Below, piece after piece: positions 16,238 through 25,015 of a DNA stretch of 64,000 nucleotides. A program made the translations under genes and the position numbers. Under the pieces are notes generated by a model that ran no database searches, was not told the DNA's origin, and was given only the letters and a program-made list of their open reading frames with translations. The DNA is from Timaviella obliquedivisa GSE-PSE-MK23-08B. Lineage in GTDB: Bacteria; Cyanobacteriota; Cyanobacteriia; Elainellales; Elainellaceae. Within the stretch, counting starts at the first letter, position 1, and every line of letters begins with the position of its first letter. The stretch is from contig JAHHII010000004.1 of NCBI GenBank assembly GCA_019358855.1, forward strand, positions 248,001 through 312,000. Direction: 5' to 3'.

Positions 16238-17263
16238 TTATGGCTGCATGGCTACTTTTACAACCTTCCGATGTTTCATGTCCTGAAACACTTGCTCTAG
16301 CTGGGTTAGGGGTTGATAATCACTAATTAGCAATTCAAACGGTAAAGCGCTACTAGATAACAAATTTAGGGCTTGTCGAACGTAGTGCGGTGTACTGTGA
16401 AACACGCCCTTAAGAGTTAGTTCGCTGTAATGCAATTGCTCGGTGTTGACGGTAATGGTGGTGTTTCGGGGACACCCACCAAATAGGTTTATTGTCGCTC
16501 CAGGGCGGGCACAGGCGATCGCCGTTTCCCATACAGCAGGCGAACCCGTTGCCTCCACAACCACATCTGCGCCCCAACCATCGGTGAGTTCTTGGACGGC
16601 TGCTGGAATATCGCTGACTTGGTGATGGTTAAACGTCTGCACTACGCCAAACTTCTCCCCAATTTTCAATCGATCGCCATTGCCTCCAAATAAAAAGACC
16701 TCTGCACCCAACTGCACCAACGCCCCCGCAAACATTAGCCCGATCGCCCCATCGCCTAGCAACACCACGCGATCGCCGGGCTTTGTGTTAGAGCGGGCAA
16801 CACCGTGGAGAACGCAGGCAAGTGGTTCAGTCATGGCAGCGATCGCATCTGGCACTCCTGGTGGAATGGGGAGCAGATTATGCCGAACGATTTGTGCTGG
16901 AACCTTAAGGTATTCGGCAAAGGTGCCATTGTTAAAACTCAGGTCAGTGCAGAGTGAATACTCTGCTTTTTTGCAGAAAAAGCAGTTTAAGCAGGGGGCA
17001 GAGTTATTGGCAACAACGCGATCGCCTATCTGCCAGCCTGTAACCTCATCACCTAAAGCCACAATCTGTCCCGCCGCCTCGTGCCCAAATAGAGTTGGCA
17101 GACTCAACATCTTGGCGTGTCCGCCCCGTCGCCACACCTTCAAATCAGTCCCACAGGTGGTAGCAGCAGTCACCTTAATCACAACCTCGCCTGCCGCTGG
17201 TGTAGGGTCAGCGACCTGTTCTAACCGCAAATCTTCCTGACCATAAAGTAAAGCTGCTAGCAC
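16238..17263 (-). CDS. Zinc-dependent alcohol dehydrogenase (MDR family)
   Basis: Medium-chain dehydrogenase with catalytic-zinc residues in AATTCGTDLKVW and LFGHEAAG, a complete structural-zinc lobe (APCLNCFFCKKAEYSLC, four Cys) and a Rossmann nucleotide site VVLLGDGAIGLMFAGALVQLG. The profile is closest to sorbitol/threonine-type dehydrogenases, but the substrate cannot be read. I chose GTG at 17263 (V-L-A-A-L-L-Y-G) because family similarity begins there. The frame continues to 17398 through AT-rich sequence with no similarity. Confidence 0.87.
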   Translation of the reverse strand: MLAALLYGQEDLRLEQVADPTPAAGEVVIKVTAATTCGTDLKVWRRGGHAKMLSLPTLFGHEAAGQIVALGDEVTGWQIGDRVVANNSAPCLNCFFCKKAEYSLCTDLSFNNGTFAEYLKVPAQIVRHNLLPIPPGVPDAIAAMTEPLACVLHGVARSNTKPGDRVVLLGDGAIGLMFAGALVQLGAEVFLFGGNGDRLKIGEKFGVVQTFNHHQVSDIPAAVQELTDGWGADVVVEATGSPAVWETAIACARPGATINLFGGCPRNTTITVNTEQLHYSELTLKGVFHSTPHYVRQALNLLSSSALPFELLISDYQPLTQLEQVFQDMKHRKVVKVAMQP

Positions 17264-17414
17264 GGCATCAGTTATTGATAAGTGAAAGTTAATAAGTGAA
17301 AATTGATCAATGAAGAAGTAAATAGTAAGTAAAACTAAGTCATTTTCTGTAGAACCTTCCCCTTCCCCAAGCTCCAGCTTAGGGAAGAGGGAATACAAGA
17401 CCTAACTCAAAAAT

Positions 17415-17864
17415 TTACTCGTAAACCCAAGGCATGATCGTCGGTTGCCAAGTAATTAGTTCATCCTGGGTAAACCAAAGCGCAATTTCCTGCTCAGCCG
17501 TCTCGATCGCATCAGAGCCATGAATCAGGTTGCGACCAATGTTTGCCCCATAATCGCCTCGAATGGTTCCTAGCTCGGCGGCTAAAGGGTTCGTTGCCCC
17601 AATCATCTTCCGAGCCGTAGTGACTACGCCATCGCCTTCCCAAACCATTGCCACAACTGGAGAAGCAGTAATAAAATCGACCAGACCTGCAAAAAAAGGT
17701 CTGTCCTTATGAACGGCATAGTGGTTTTCAGCAAGTTCACGACTGACTTGCATAAACTTCATGCCCACTAAAATAAAGCCCTTGGCTTCAAAGCGACGGA
17801 CGATGTCGCCGACTAACCCACGTTGCACGCCATCAGGTTTAATGGCAATAAATGTCCGTTCCAA
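17415..17864 (-). CDS. ndk: Nucleoside diphosphate kinase
   Basis: NDK equalises nucleoside triphosphate pools through a phosphohistidine. The 149-residue protein has the N-terminal [20 protein letters not shown] (Lys binding phosphate), the HKDRPFF loop and the active-site motif [16 protein letters not shown] with the catalytic His. The ATG at 17864 has AAGGTAAA.. upstream (from GGAACGGA side) and fits homologues. A long inverted repeat lies just upstream between this gene and the next one. Confidence 0.97.
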   Translation of the reverse strand: MERTFIAIKPDGVQRGLVGDIVRRFEAKGFILVGMKFMQVSRELAENHYAVHKDRPFFAGLVDFITASPVVAMVWEGDGVVTTARKMIGATNPLAAELGTIRGDYGANIGRNLIHGSDAIETAEQEIALWFTQDELITWQPTIMPWVYE

Positions 17865-17927
17865 AGGTAAACTCCTCGTTTAATTAAAGCGCCAGTCCAA
17901 CCTTACCTTAGAAGAATCTGATCTCAG

Positions 17928-17979
17928 CAAAGTTTTGTAGGGTGCGCTACAGCTTCACCTCACACCCTACAAAACTTTG
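17928..17979 (-). terminator. Perfect 17-bp inverted repeat, probable terminator
   Basis: CAAAGTTTTGTAGGGTG at 17928-17944 is repeated exactly inverted at 17963-17979 with an 18-base loop. It stands between the 137-residue gene (ends 17982) and ndk. It has the composition of a Rho-independent terminator for the minus-strand transcript from 18395. Confidence 0.75.
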
Positions 17980-17981
17980 TA

Positions 17982-18395
17982 CTAACCCTTCTTCTTGATG
18001 TCGCGCGCCATATTGCGGAACATATCCATACTGGGGTCACTACGGCGACGCTCAGAGGAATTTGAGGAATTTGAAGGACTGGAGGAGGGAGGCTCTGAAG
18101 GCTTAGATGGCGGCTGAGAGCCATTGAGAGGCGTAGTGTTAAAAGGCGATACTGTAGGCGGCTCCTTGCGGTCAGACTTCTTCATTGAAGATACTTCATT
18201 GATGAATTCATTAATTTCGCCGACTATTTTTTTTGGGAAGGTTCTTCGGGTTTTCTTGCTAGAACGCATGTAATCAATGTCGCCAAAGGTTTTGGCATCA
18301 TCGTCAGGTAGATAAAAAGCCTCTCTGGACTGAGGAGTTTCTTCCGAATCACGCTTTGACTTGGAACCAAACAGCCCTCTAATAAATCCGGTCAC
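17982..18395 (-). CDS. Hypothetical protein with disordered Ser/Pro tail
   Basis: A 137-residue soluble basic protein. The first half (MTGFIRGLFGSKSKRD; FYLPDDDAKTFGDIDYMR; RRTFPKKIVGEINEFIN) has conserved-looking elements. Residues 80-120 are a low-complexity Ser/Pro/Asn linker, and it ends in a short helix DMFRNMARDIKKKG. I know of no function. Similar proteins with the FxxLPDDDAKTxGDxxYMR stretch occur in cyanobacteria. Confidence 0.7.
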   Translation of the reverse strand: MTGFIRGLFGSKSKRDSEETPQSREAFYLPDDDAKTFGDIDYMRSSKKTRRTFPKKIVGEINEFINEVSSMKKSDRKEPPTVSPFNTTPLNGSQPPSKPSEPPSSSPSNSSNSSERRRSDPSMDMFRNMARDIKKKG

Positions 18396-18725
18396 TGATT
18401 TCTCCTAGCATATAAAATATTAATTACATTATGCTAAGCATTGTGAATATTTATCAAGCTCTTGAATCCCTTATTTCGAAAGGGTTAGAAGTTTGTCAGC
18501 TTCTGATGACTTCTTTGAGAGTGAAAATAAATTTAGCAAGCCTCCCTAATGAGCGTGGATCTTTGGTGAAGAATGCTTACACACTCCTGCCGAAATAAAA
18601 TTGCGGTGATAGGCTGGGCTCAGTAAAGGGAATTTGGTGTTATACCAAGAATCCTGTTAGCATTTCCAAGTGATTTTAGGTCATGGGTGCTTACTTAAAA
18701 CTCAGTTATCCTAAGGGCTATTAAA
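18396..18725 (+). other. Intergenic region
   Basis: 330 bp with no gene recognised. It includes an imperfect hairpin around 18486-18515 (GAAGTTTGTCA and TGATGACTTC) and AT-rich sequence that probably holds the promoters for both flanking genes. Confidence 0.5.
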
Positions 18726-18956
18726 GTGAAACAACTTCAATGCAATTCGGTCTCTCTGTCTTTGCAAAAAACGTTGGATGAGATTTCTGGAAGAACTGCC
18801 GACCAAAAGAATGAAGTGGTTGATTTACTAAGCGACGAGCAACCTTCTAAGAGCCGTTTAGTTGACATAACCTACAACCAATGTATTTGGTGGGAAGGCT
18901 GCTACTACTGCCAGGATGAATCTAGGAGTTGGTATCAGGTGAAGTGCTTCATTTAA
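18726..18956 (+). CDS. Small Trp/Cys-rich hypothetical protein
   Basis: A 76-residue frame starting at GTG 18726. The C-terminal half is rich in aromatic residues and Cys (YNQCIWWEGCYYCQDESRSW, ending in Y-Q-V-K-C-F-I). Four cysteines in 25 residues could bind metal or form a compact domain. No family is recognised. The gene is convergent with the LysR gene. Support is the clean frame without overlap and the unusual but structured composition. Confidence 0.5.
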   Translation: MKQLQCNSVSLSLQKTLDEISGRTADQKNEVVDLLSDEQPSKSRLVDITYNQCIWWEGCYYCQDESRSWYQVKCFI

Positions 18957-19065
18957 GCTGAGCGACGACAAGAAAAGCCATTGCATCAGCGATCGCTCTT
19001 CTTATGTCCATTGAAATATCCAGACAAATGCAGATTTTTAATTCTTGCTTAGAAATCTGCATCTT

Positions 19066-20034
19066 CTACTTAATTTCGGCAGCATTTCTCTCCAATGCTG
19101 CTTGCCGCTTTGCCCATGCAGGGACTGCCATAGAACCTCCCGCAGAGAGTTGAGCGGCAGCTTCTTGCAGGTATTCTAGAAAGGCTGTTGCCACGACAGA
19201 AAGTCGTTTGCCTGAGAGCGAAACGATGTACCACTGACGGGGCAAGGGAAAGCCTTCAACATCCAGAATAGTTAGCTCTTCGCTATCGGAGGTCAGAGTA
19301 TGGCGCGAAAGAACAGAAAGCCCTAGTTGCCCGGCGATCGCCTGCTTAATCGCCTCATTACTGCCTAACTCTAGCCGTACCCGCACCGACAGATTGTGGG
19401 TATCTAAAAGTTTTTGAAAAGAACGACGAGTGCCAGAACCAGGTTCGCGCATGATAAAGGTTTCTTCGACCAAGCGCTGCAGCGAAATATTATGCTCTTC
19501 GGCAAGAGGATGGTTGCGAGGAGCCACAACTACTAATGGATTTTCTAAAAAAGGATAGGCTTTGACATCCATATTCTCAGGCAATTGGCTCATTACGTAG
19601 AGATCGTCTTGGTTGTGAGCTAATCGCTCGATCACTTGTTCATGGTTAGTCACTGTCAGGGAGACATCAATGCCAGGATAAAGCTGACAAAAAGGCCCCA
19701 AAAGGCGAGGCATGAAGTATTTGGTAGTAGTAATCACAGCAATCCGAAGTTTGCCTTGCTTCATCCCTTTGAGATCAGCAATTGTCATTTCAAATTGATC
19801 AAGCTTAACAAAAATTTCTTCACAGGTAGAAAAAAGCTGCTTGCCGGCTTCAGTTAAATATAGTTTTTTGCCGACTTGCTCAAACAACGGCAACCCGATC
19901 GCCTTTGTTAGTTGCTTAACCTGCATAGAGACAGTGGGCTGAGTTAAAAACAATTCTTCGGCAGCACGAGTAAAGCTGCTATGACGGGCAGTGGCTTCAA
20001 AAACTTTGAGTTGATGTAAGGTTGCGTGAATCAT
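19066..20034 (-). CDS. LysR-type transcriptional regulator, CmpR/NdhR (CcmR)-like
   Basis: LysR-family regulator of 322 residues. The N-terminal winged HTH is MIHATLHQLKVFEATARHSS with SFTRAAEELFLTQPTVSMQ. The effector-binding domain contains MKQGKLRIAVITTTKYFMP, IMREPGSGTRRSFQ and ELGSNEAIKQAIAGQLGLSV. The closest relatives that I recognise are the cyanobacterial CmpR/NdhR group, which senses photorespiratory or carbon metabolites and controls inorganic-carbon uptake. RbcR differs at the N-terminus. Which member this is cannot be decided without its targets. A palindrome at 20148-20167 is a candidate autoregulatory site. Confidence 0.88.
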   Translation of the reverse strand: MIHATLHQLKVFEATARHSSFTRAAEELFLTQPTVSMQVKQLTKAIGLPLFEQVGKKLYLTEAGKQLFSTCEEIFVKLDQFEMTIADLKGMKQGKLRIAVITTTKYFMPRLLGPFCQLYPGIDVSLTVTNHEQVIERLAHNQDDLYVMSQLPENMDVKAYPFLENPLVVVAPRNHPLAEEHNISLQRLVEETFIMREPGSGTRRSFQKLLDTHNLSVRVRLELGSNEAIKQAIAGQLGLSVLSRHTLTSDSEELTILDVEGFPLPRQWYIVSLSGKRLSVVATAFLEYLQEAAAQLSAGGSMAVPAWAKRQAALERNAAEIK

Positions 20035-20147
20035 TGCCCTTTTTCCTATGCGATCGTGTGGCTAAGCAGTGGAGGATTTATAGACATAAGACTATCATAA
20101 ATATTAAAACAAGTGAATTTTATCTATGGAAAATCGAGTATAGTTAT

Positions 20148-20167
20148 TTTTACTAGAAATAGTAAAA
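20148..20167. promoter_or_regulatory. 20-bp palindrome, candidate LysR operator
   Basis: TTTTACTA and TAGTAAAA flank the spacer GAAA. It lies 114 bp upstream of the LysR gene start and 170 bp before the divergent fasciclin gene. It has the T-N11-A geometry of LysR-type sites. A near copy of its core (13 of 14 bases) occurs at 35054-35067. Confidence 0.45.
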
Positions 20168-20336
20168 GTTTTCAAAAGTTCCCTTCTAGTCAGCGTTGAT
20201 TGCTAACAGAACGGGTGTTGAATTTAGTATGCTCTCAATGCTGGTGAGCTATCTAACCTGGTGAGCCGTCTAAAATGTCAACCTCTTTCCCCATACAAGC
20301 AACGCTTTTTCCCTATTTTTTAGCGAGATAAAATCT

Positions 20337-20738
20337 ATGGCAGATATTGTGGACATTGCGATTAGTGCAGGTTCTTTCACAACACTGGTAACTGCTGTGG
20401 AAGCAGCTGGGTTGGTAGAAACGCTCAAAAGTCCAGGGCCCTTCACCGTTTTTGCTCCCCATGATGAGGCGTTTGCAAAGTTGCCTCCCGGAACCATCAC
20501 GACGTTAGTGCAGAATATTCCCCAACTGGCACGCATTCTGACATTTCATGTCGTGCCTGGTAAACTCATGCAGGCAGACCTGGCTAAGCTAGGCGTAGTA
20601 ACTTCGGTAGAAGGCTCACCAATTCCAATTCACTGCAACGGCGCATTGGAAATAAAGAACGCCACTGTTGTTGCTGCTGATATTGAGGCGGACAATGGCG
20701 TTATTCATGTCCTTGACACGGTAATTTTGATGGGTTGA
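20337..20738 (+). CDS. Fasciclin (FAS1) domain protein
   Basis: A single FAS1 domain of 133 residues without signal peptide. Motifs: [37 protein letters not shown] and [12 protein letters not shown] (the H box), ending in [15 protein letters not shown]1 domains mediate adhesion; single-domain cyanobacterial versions have no fixed role. The gene is divergent from the LysR gene. Its stop codon lies inside a 14-bp tandem duplication. Confidence 0.93.
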   Translation: MADIVDIAISAGSFTTLVTAVEAAGLVETLKSPGPFTVFAPHDEAFAKLPPGTITTLVQNIPQLARILTFHVVPGKLMQADLAKLGVVTSVEGSPIPIHCNGALEIKNATVVAADIEADNGVIHVLDTVILMG

Positions 20739-20751
20739 TTTTGATGGGTTG
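20724..20751 (+). repeat. 14-bp tandem duplication across a stop codon
   Basis: ATTTTGATGGGTTG occurs twice in direct succession. The first copy contains the last codons of the fasciclin gene, and its stop TGA spans the junction. Confidence 0.85.
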
Positions 20752-20825
20752 ATGCTGTGACGAATTGCACTAGCTGTTTCGGCAGAAAAAGCGGATGAAG
20801 GTTGCCAGGTGAAGACCATTAAGCT

Positions 20826-21581
20826 TTAGAGCAGTCCTTCTAGCTCAATTTCTTCAATGACTTGCAGACCTCGCGGGTCGCCTACCTTCAACATGGCAGA
20901 ACGAGCATCTTCCCGAACGCCTAGTTCTTCATCTTCAGCAAAAGCTTCAATTAAGGCATCGATCGCCGTAGCATATACCACGTTAGACGGTAGCTCTCGA
21001 CAGAGTTGACCAAGTGACCAGGCGCAATTACTCCGTACTGCCGCGATCGCATCTCGGCGCAGTCCTTGAATTAAAGGTGGGATGGTGGCAATCATTGCCT
21101 CGTAGCTAATGACTGCCATCTGTGCCAGCGCAGTGGCTGCCCATAGACGCACAGCAGGAATATCCGTCTTGAGGGCATCGATCAGAGGCTCTAGAGAACG
21201 GCGATCGCGGCTATTGCCCAATGCCCAGACAATGCCTTTACGAGCATGACCATTCCAATCTTGCTGAAGCTGAGCAATTAATGGCTCAACTGCGGTTGGG
21301 CTAGGGTTTCGCCCTAAACCATAGGCGGCGCTTACCCGCAAGAGAGGACACGCAGCCGTTAGGAGATCGATCAAATAGGGAATTGCCCGTGAGTCTTCTA
21401 ATTCGCAAAAAGCTCTGGCGGCAAGAATTCGTTGCGCCTGAGTTGGTGACTCTAACAGACGCAACATCTCCTCTGGGTCAGGTTTGGCGATCGCTTCCTC
21501 ACTACCCACTGTGCCCACGTGGTCGAGGGGATCAAGTTCAAGGGTAGTGTTAAGGACTGTTAAGTCGTCGTTGTCATCCAT
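20826..21581 (-). CDS. HEAT-repeat protein
   Basis: A 251-residue protein with about five HEAT repeats from residue 35 (for example AARAFCELEDSRAIPYLIDLL, RVSAAYGLGRNPSPTAVEPL, GIVWALGNSRDRRSLEPLI, LWAATALAQMA). The repeats follow the pattern of phycobilin lyase and scaffold HEAT proteins, but no lyase-specific motif was seen. The N-terminus is acidic (MDDNDDLTVLNTTLELDPLD). It probably works as a protein-binding scaffold. Confidence 0.85.
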   Translation of the reverse strand: MDDNDDLTVLNTTLELDPLDHVGTVGSEEAIAKPDPEEMLRLLESPTQAQRILAARAFCELEDSRAIPYLIDLLTAACPLLRVSAAYGLGRNPSPTAVEPLIAQLQQDWNGHARKGIVWALGNSRDRRSLEPLIDALKTDIPAVRLWAATALAQMAVISYEAMIATIPPLIQGLRRDAIAAVRSNCAWSLGQLCRELPSNVVYATAIDALIEAFAEDEELGVREDARSAMLKVGDPRGLQVIEEIELEGLL

Positions 21582-21711
21582 ACTGCCACTTTACCGAGAA
21601 AAGGGACGAAGATAACGAGATAATAAAGAAGCATAGCGAAAGTGATGCTGCATTTCTAATTGGCTCTTATCAGAAATCTATGATGAGGACTTCTGGTTAG
21701 AAGTAACGACT

Positions 21712-21750
21712 GGCATCTGGCATTCTTGGCATCTGAAATTCTTGGCATCC
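21712..21750 (+). repeat. 16-bp tandem repeat before a histidine kinase gene
   Basis: Two units, GGCATCTGGCATTCTT and GGCATCTGAAATTCTT, and a partial third (GGCATCC) lie 15 bp upstream of the start codon at 21765. A five-codon ORF (M-T-S-I-Q-stop) at 21751-21768 overlaps the start codon as ATGA. Confidence 0.7.
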
Positions 21751-21764
21751 ATGACTAGCATTCA

Positions 21765-23777
21765 ATGAGCATTCAAACTTCTGTGTTGGACGAGCTACTC
21801 AAACGCTCGCCTCAGCTACGCCCCCAGCTTTACTTCAAATCTTCTTTAACGGCTTTGTCTCACGCAATGGAGGATCAAGTTTTGGCAGGTGGGGCGGCTC
21901 AGTTGCCGTTAGTCATTGCCAGTTTTCAACGAGAACGATTTTACCGCCAGGAAGCGAATCGCTATTCGCGAATTGCAGCACTCACTCGGCAAGTATATGT
22001 TTTAGCTGCACCCGAAACTAGCTTCACAAATGAGTCGCGAGAATATGAGGCGATCGCCTTTGACCCGAGCGATCAGCTCAGCCAAGAGTGGCATTTGGTT
22101 GTCATTGGACAAAAATACGCAGCTTGTTTGGTCTGTCAGGAGCGTAAAAATCTTGTAACTGAACGGGTGACGACCGAGCCGCCTGCAATGGATCAAACCC
22201 GTCGCTTTGAAGGCATCTGGACGTTCGATCGCCAGGTCAGCTACCATGCCGCAGATATTTTGCTAGATCGAATTTTGGTCTATCGCCCCGAACTTTGGCA
22301 AAAGATTGAGCAAGCAAAACAGGAGTTTTTGGGGGAAGTTTCTCAGCAGTCTCAAGAAGTTGACCCTGATCCATTTGCGCAACGACTGATGACGTACATT
22401 CAAGCGAGTCAATATAAGTTGCAAAAAGCCTATCGTTCCATCGCTTCGCAAGAGCGCCGAGAACGATTGACTAACTCTATTACGTCGGCAATTCGACGAT
22501 CGCTTGACCCCAACGAGATTTTCAAGGTCGCCGTTAAAGAAATAGGGCAAGCAACCCAAAGTTGTCGTTGTTTGATCTACCCCTGCAAATCTACAGATAC
22601 CAGCACTGTCATTACTTACGAGGCTCTGGCTGATGATACCTTGTCTTCTTTAATGGGACAAACTTGGTCATTGGTCAACAACCCGCTATTTCAAGTGGCA
22701 GCACAGCGCCAAGAAAGTCTGGCAATTGCCGATACTCGGGCAAAAGAAAATGGGTCAGTTGACTTTTCGACGATGAGCGATCGTCTTGAACGTTGGCAAA
22801 TTCGTTCTTGGCTAATGGTTCCTATCCTCTATCAAGGGCGACTGCTAGGCATTGTTGAATTACATCATTGTCAAGTTTCCCCACACGTCTGGACGCACGA
22901 CGAAATTACACTCATTGAAGCCGTTGCCACTCAACTCGGCGTTGCACTGATTCAAGCCGAATCCTACGCCAACCTGGAAGACCTGAACCAGCAACTCGCA
23001 GCCCTCGAACGCACCCGCAGCAACCTCATTGCCATTACAGGACACGAGTTGCGTACGCCCCTCACCACCATTCAGGTCTGTCTTGAAAGCCTCGCTAGCG
23101 AACCCGACATGATCCCCGAACTGCGCCAAGTCATGCTAGACACGGCATTAACCGATGCTGACCGAATGCGAAAGTTAATTCAAGACTTTTTAATTCTGTC
23201 GCGCCTAGAGAGCGGTCGGGTTGAATGGCACCTCGAACCCATCTCTCTAGACGAATGTGTCAGCCTTGCCCTCAGCAGCATCCACACCCGTCCCACCCAA
23301 CAAAGCTTGCCTCACATTCGGGCTCAAGTCCCTTTAGAACTCCCCCTCGTTCAAGCCGACGGGGAGTGGCTCGTAGAAGTCATCTCCAAGCTATTAGACA
23401 ATGCCTGCAAGTTTACTGAACCCGAAGGCGAAGTTTTGATTGAAGCTAAACCCAACGGCGGCAAAATGCTAGAAATCACTATCACAGACACGGGACGCGG
23501 CATTGAACCCAACCGTCTAGAAACCGTATTTGAACGCTTCTACCAAGAAGAAGGTGCCCTCCGCCGCACCGCAGGCGGCACTGGCATAGGACTTGCCATC
23601 TGTCGGCAAATTATCCGCAATTTGGGCGGACAAATCTGGGCAGAGTCTTTGGGACGCGATCAGGGCAGTCAGTTTCACTTCACTCTACCGATCGCCTCAG
23701 AGCGAGTTTCCTCTAGCCAAAATGAACCCAAGCCCGCCAAAGGAAAACGCCAATCCAAAGTGAAAAGCAAAAAATAA
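21765..23777 (+). CDS. Histidine kinase with DICT and GAF sensor domains
   Basis: A soluble kinase of 670 residues. Residues 1-190 form a DICT domain (FKSSLTALSHAMEDQVLA; PLVIASFQRERFYRQEANRY; FEGIWTFDRQVSYHAADILL), which often occurs beside GAF domains and is linked to light or redox sensing. A GAF domain (about 235-395: SAIRRSLDPNEIFKVAV to VEAVATQLGVAL) follows, then HisKA with ITGHELRTPLTTIQ and HATPase (KLLDNACKFTEPEG, DTGRGIEPNRLETVFERFY, GGTGIGLAICRQIIRNLGG). The Lys-rich tail may bind nucleic acid or membrane. No response regulator is adjacent. Confidence 0.92.
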   Translation: MSIQTSVLDELLKRSPQLRPQLYFKSSLTALSHAMEDQVLAGGAAQLPLVIASFQRERFYRQEANRYSRIAALTRQVYVLAAPETSFTNESREYEAIAFDPSDQLSQEWHLVVIGQKYAACLVCQERKNLVTERVTTEPPAMDQTRRFEGIWTFDRQVSYHAADILLDRILVYRPELWQKIEQAKQEFLGEVSQQSQEVDPDPFAQRLMTYIQASQYKLQKAYRSIASQERRERLTNSITSAIRRSLDPNEIFKVAVKEIGQATQSCRCLIYPCKSTDTSTVITYEALADDTLSSLMGQTWSLVNNPLFQVAAQRQESLAIADTRAKENGSVDFSTMSDRLERWQIRSWLMVPILYQGRLLGIVELHHCQVSPHVWTHDEITLIEAVATQLGVALIQAESYANLEDLNQQLAALERTRSNLIAITGHELRTPLTTIQVCLESLASEPDMIPELRQVMLDTALTDADRMRKLIQDFLILSRLESGRVEWHLEPISLDECVSLALSSIHTRPTQQSLPHIRAQVPLELPLVQADGEWLVEVISKLLDNACKFTEPEGEVLIEAKPNGGKMLEITITDTGRGIEPNRLETVFERFYQEEGALRRTAGGTGIGLAICRQIIRNLGGQIWAESLGRDQGSQFHFTLPIASERVSSSQNEPKPAKGKRQSKVKSKK

Positions 23778-23798
23778 CCTTTCCTGTCTTTTCTTTAC

Positions 23799-23950
23799 GA
23801 GGATGTCTGAGAAGTATCAAAGATTCTTACACTCGCCCCCAAATCCCCCATTTTGGGGGACTTCTGAGCCACTCCTTCTTCAAAGTCCCCCAAAATGGGG
23901 GATTTGGGGGGGGCGGATTGGATAGCAATCTAGACTTCTCAGACAACCTC
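23799..23950. mobile_element. MITE-like element with terminal inverted repeats
   Basis: 152 bp without coding capacity. The ends GAGGATGTCTGAGAAGT and ACTTCTCAGACAACCTC are inverted repeats (16 of 17 bases). Inside are long complementary runs (CCCAAATCCCCCATTTTGGG and their inverse), so the whole could fold into one hairpin. It fills the space between two convergent genes, and its right end touches the stop codon of the DUF4349 gene. Confidence 0.75.
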
Positions 23951-24867
23951 TAACGCTGTTCTGGATTACTTTGCACAGAACGAACTTTAAAGCGTGTGTA
24001 ACCCAAAGTAGCGATCGCCCCCAACAGCAACCAGTAGGGACTGTAAACCATTAGCCAGATTCCTAGCTGAAGTAAATCAACGGTGAATTTGCCAAAAGAA
24101 GAGGTTGCACTTTCCCAGGTATTGCTGATTTGCGCACCTACAGCAGGCTGCGATCGCGCTGAAGCCGTCACCTCAACTAGATTTAACTGCACAGAAGAAT
24201 AAGCTACTTGGTTTTGCAGTGCCGTTAACTGAGCGGTGATTTGCTCAACCTGATTCCGTACATTGCTCAGTTCTTGCGCCACCTTCAATACATCACTGAC
24301 CCCGCCCGATCGCTCCATAATCTCTAGCAGCGTCGCTTCTGTCTTCCGCAAATTCTTTAACCGCGCCTGCGAATCGATTAACTGAGTTGAAACATCCTCC
24401 GCAGTAATGGACTGGCGATCGAGACTGCCTAAGGCTTTCAAAGCCTGCAAGGCAGCATCTAATTTTGCTTGAGGCACCCGGATTTGCACCGATGCAGTCC
24501 GATGGCTATTACCATCGGTCGGAATTTCATCGCGCAGGTTCAAAATATTGCCCTGCTGCTGTTGGGCGATCGCCTTCGCTTGGTCAATGCTAGTGATAAT
24601 TGATTTGACTGTTAGTTGGAGGTTTGCTGTCTTGATGAGTTGAGGCTGCACTTGCGATAATGGCAAAGCCGAGCGGAGCGATGCTGGGGCACTTGCAGAG
24701 ACATCTGTCCCCACAGAATTCTGACTCAAAGCCTCGCTCATTGGGGCAGAAGCAGGGGCTCCAGAAGTAGCTGTTTGAGGAGCCGAGGCACAACTTGCTA
24801 ACACGGCACTGGCAATCAACGCCCCAAACCACATAGGCTTGAATTGAGTACGGTTTACGGAATTCAT
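23950..24867 (-). CDS. DUF4349 lipoprotein
   Basis: 305 residues: lipoprotein signal peptide with lipobox LASC (about residue 25), a Ser/Ala-rich linker, DUF4349 domain (residues 75-230: LIKTANLQLTVKSIITSID; LRDEIPTDGNSHRTASVQIR; KLDAALQALKALGSLDRQ; a coiled coil around VAQELSNVRNQVEQITAQL), and a C-terminal membrane helix (LGIWLMVYSPYWLLLGAIA). The family is found at the outside of the cytoplasmic membrane and its function is unknown. Its 3' end touches the MITE-like element. Confidence 0.9.
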   Translation of the reverse strand: MNSVNRTQFKPMWFGALIASAVLASCASAPQTATSGAPASAPMSEALSQNSVGTDVSASAPASLRSALPLSQVQPQLIKTANLQLTVKSIITSIDQAKAIAQQQQGNILNLRDEIPTDGNSHRTASVQIRVPQAKLDAALQALKALGSLDRQSITAEDVSTQLIDSQARLKNLRKTEATLLEIMERSGGVSDVLKVAQELSNVRNQVEQITAQLTALQNQVAYSSVQLNLVEVTASARSQPAVGAQISNTWESATSSFGKFTVDLLQLGIWLMVYSPYWLLLGAIATLGYTRFKVRSVQSNPEQR

Positions 24868-25015
24868 AGAGGGATTACAGGTAGCTTCTTACCCGCTAGT
24901 ATGGCTAATCATTGAGGCGCTTTCGCAACTGTTACATTTTGCGTAACGTCCGGCGTAAAACCCTCAACACTTTCCATTAAAATATGTGAAGAATCTGAGC
25001 AGGAACCGTTAGCGG

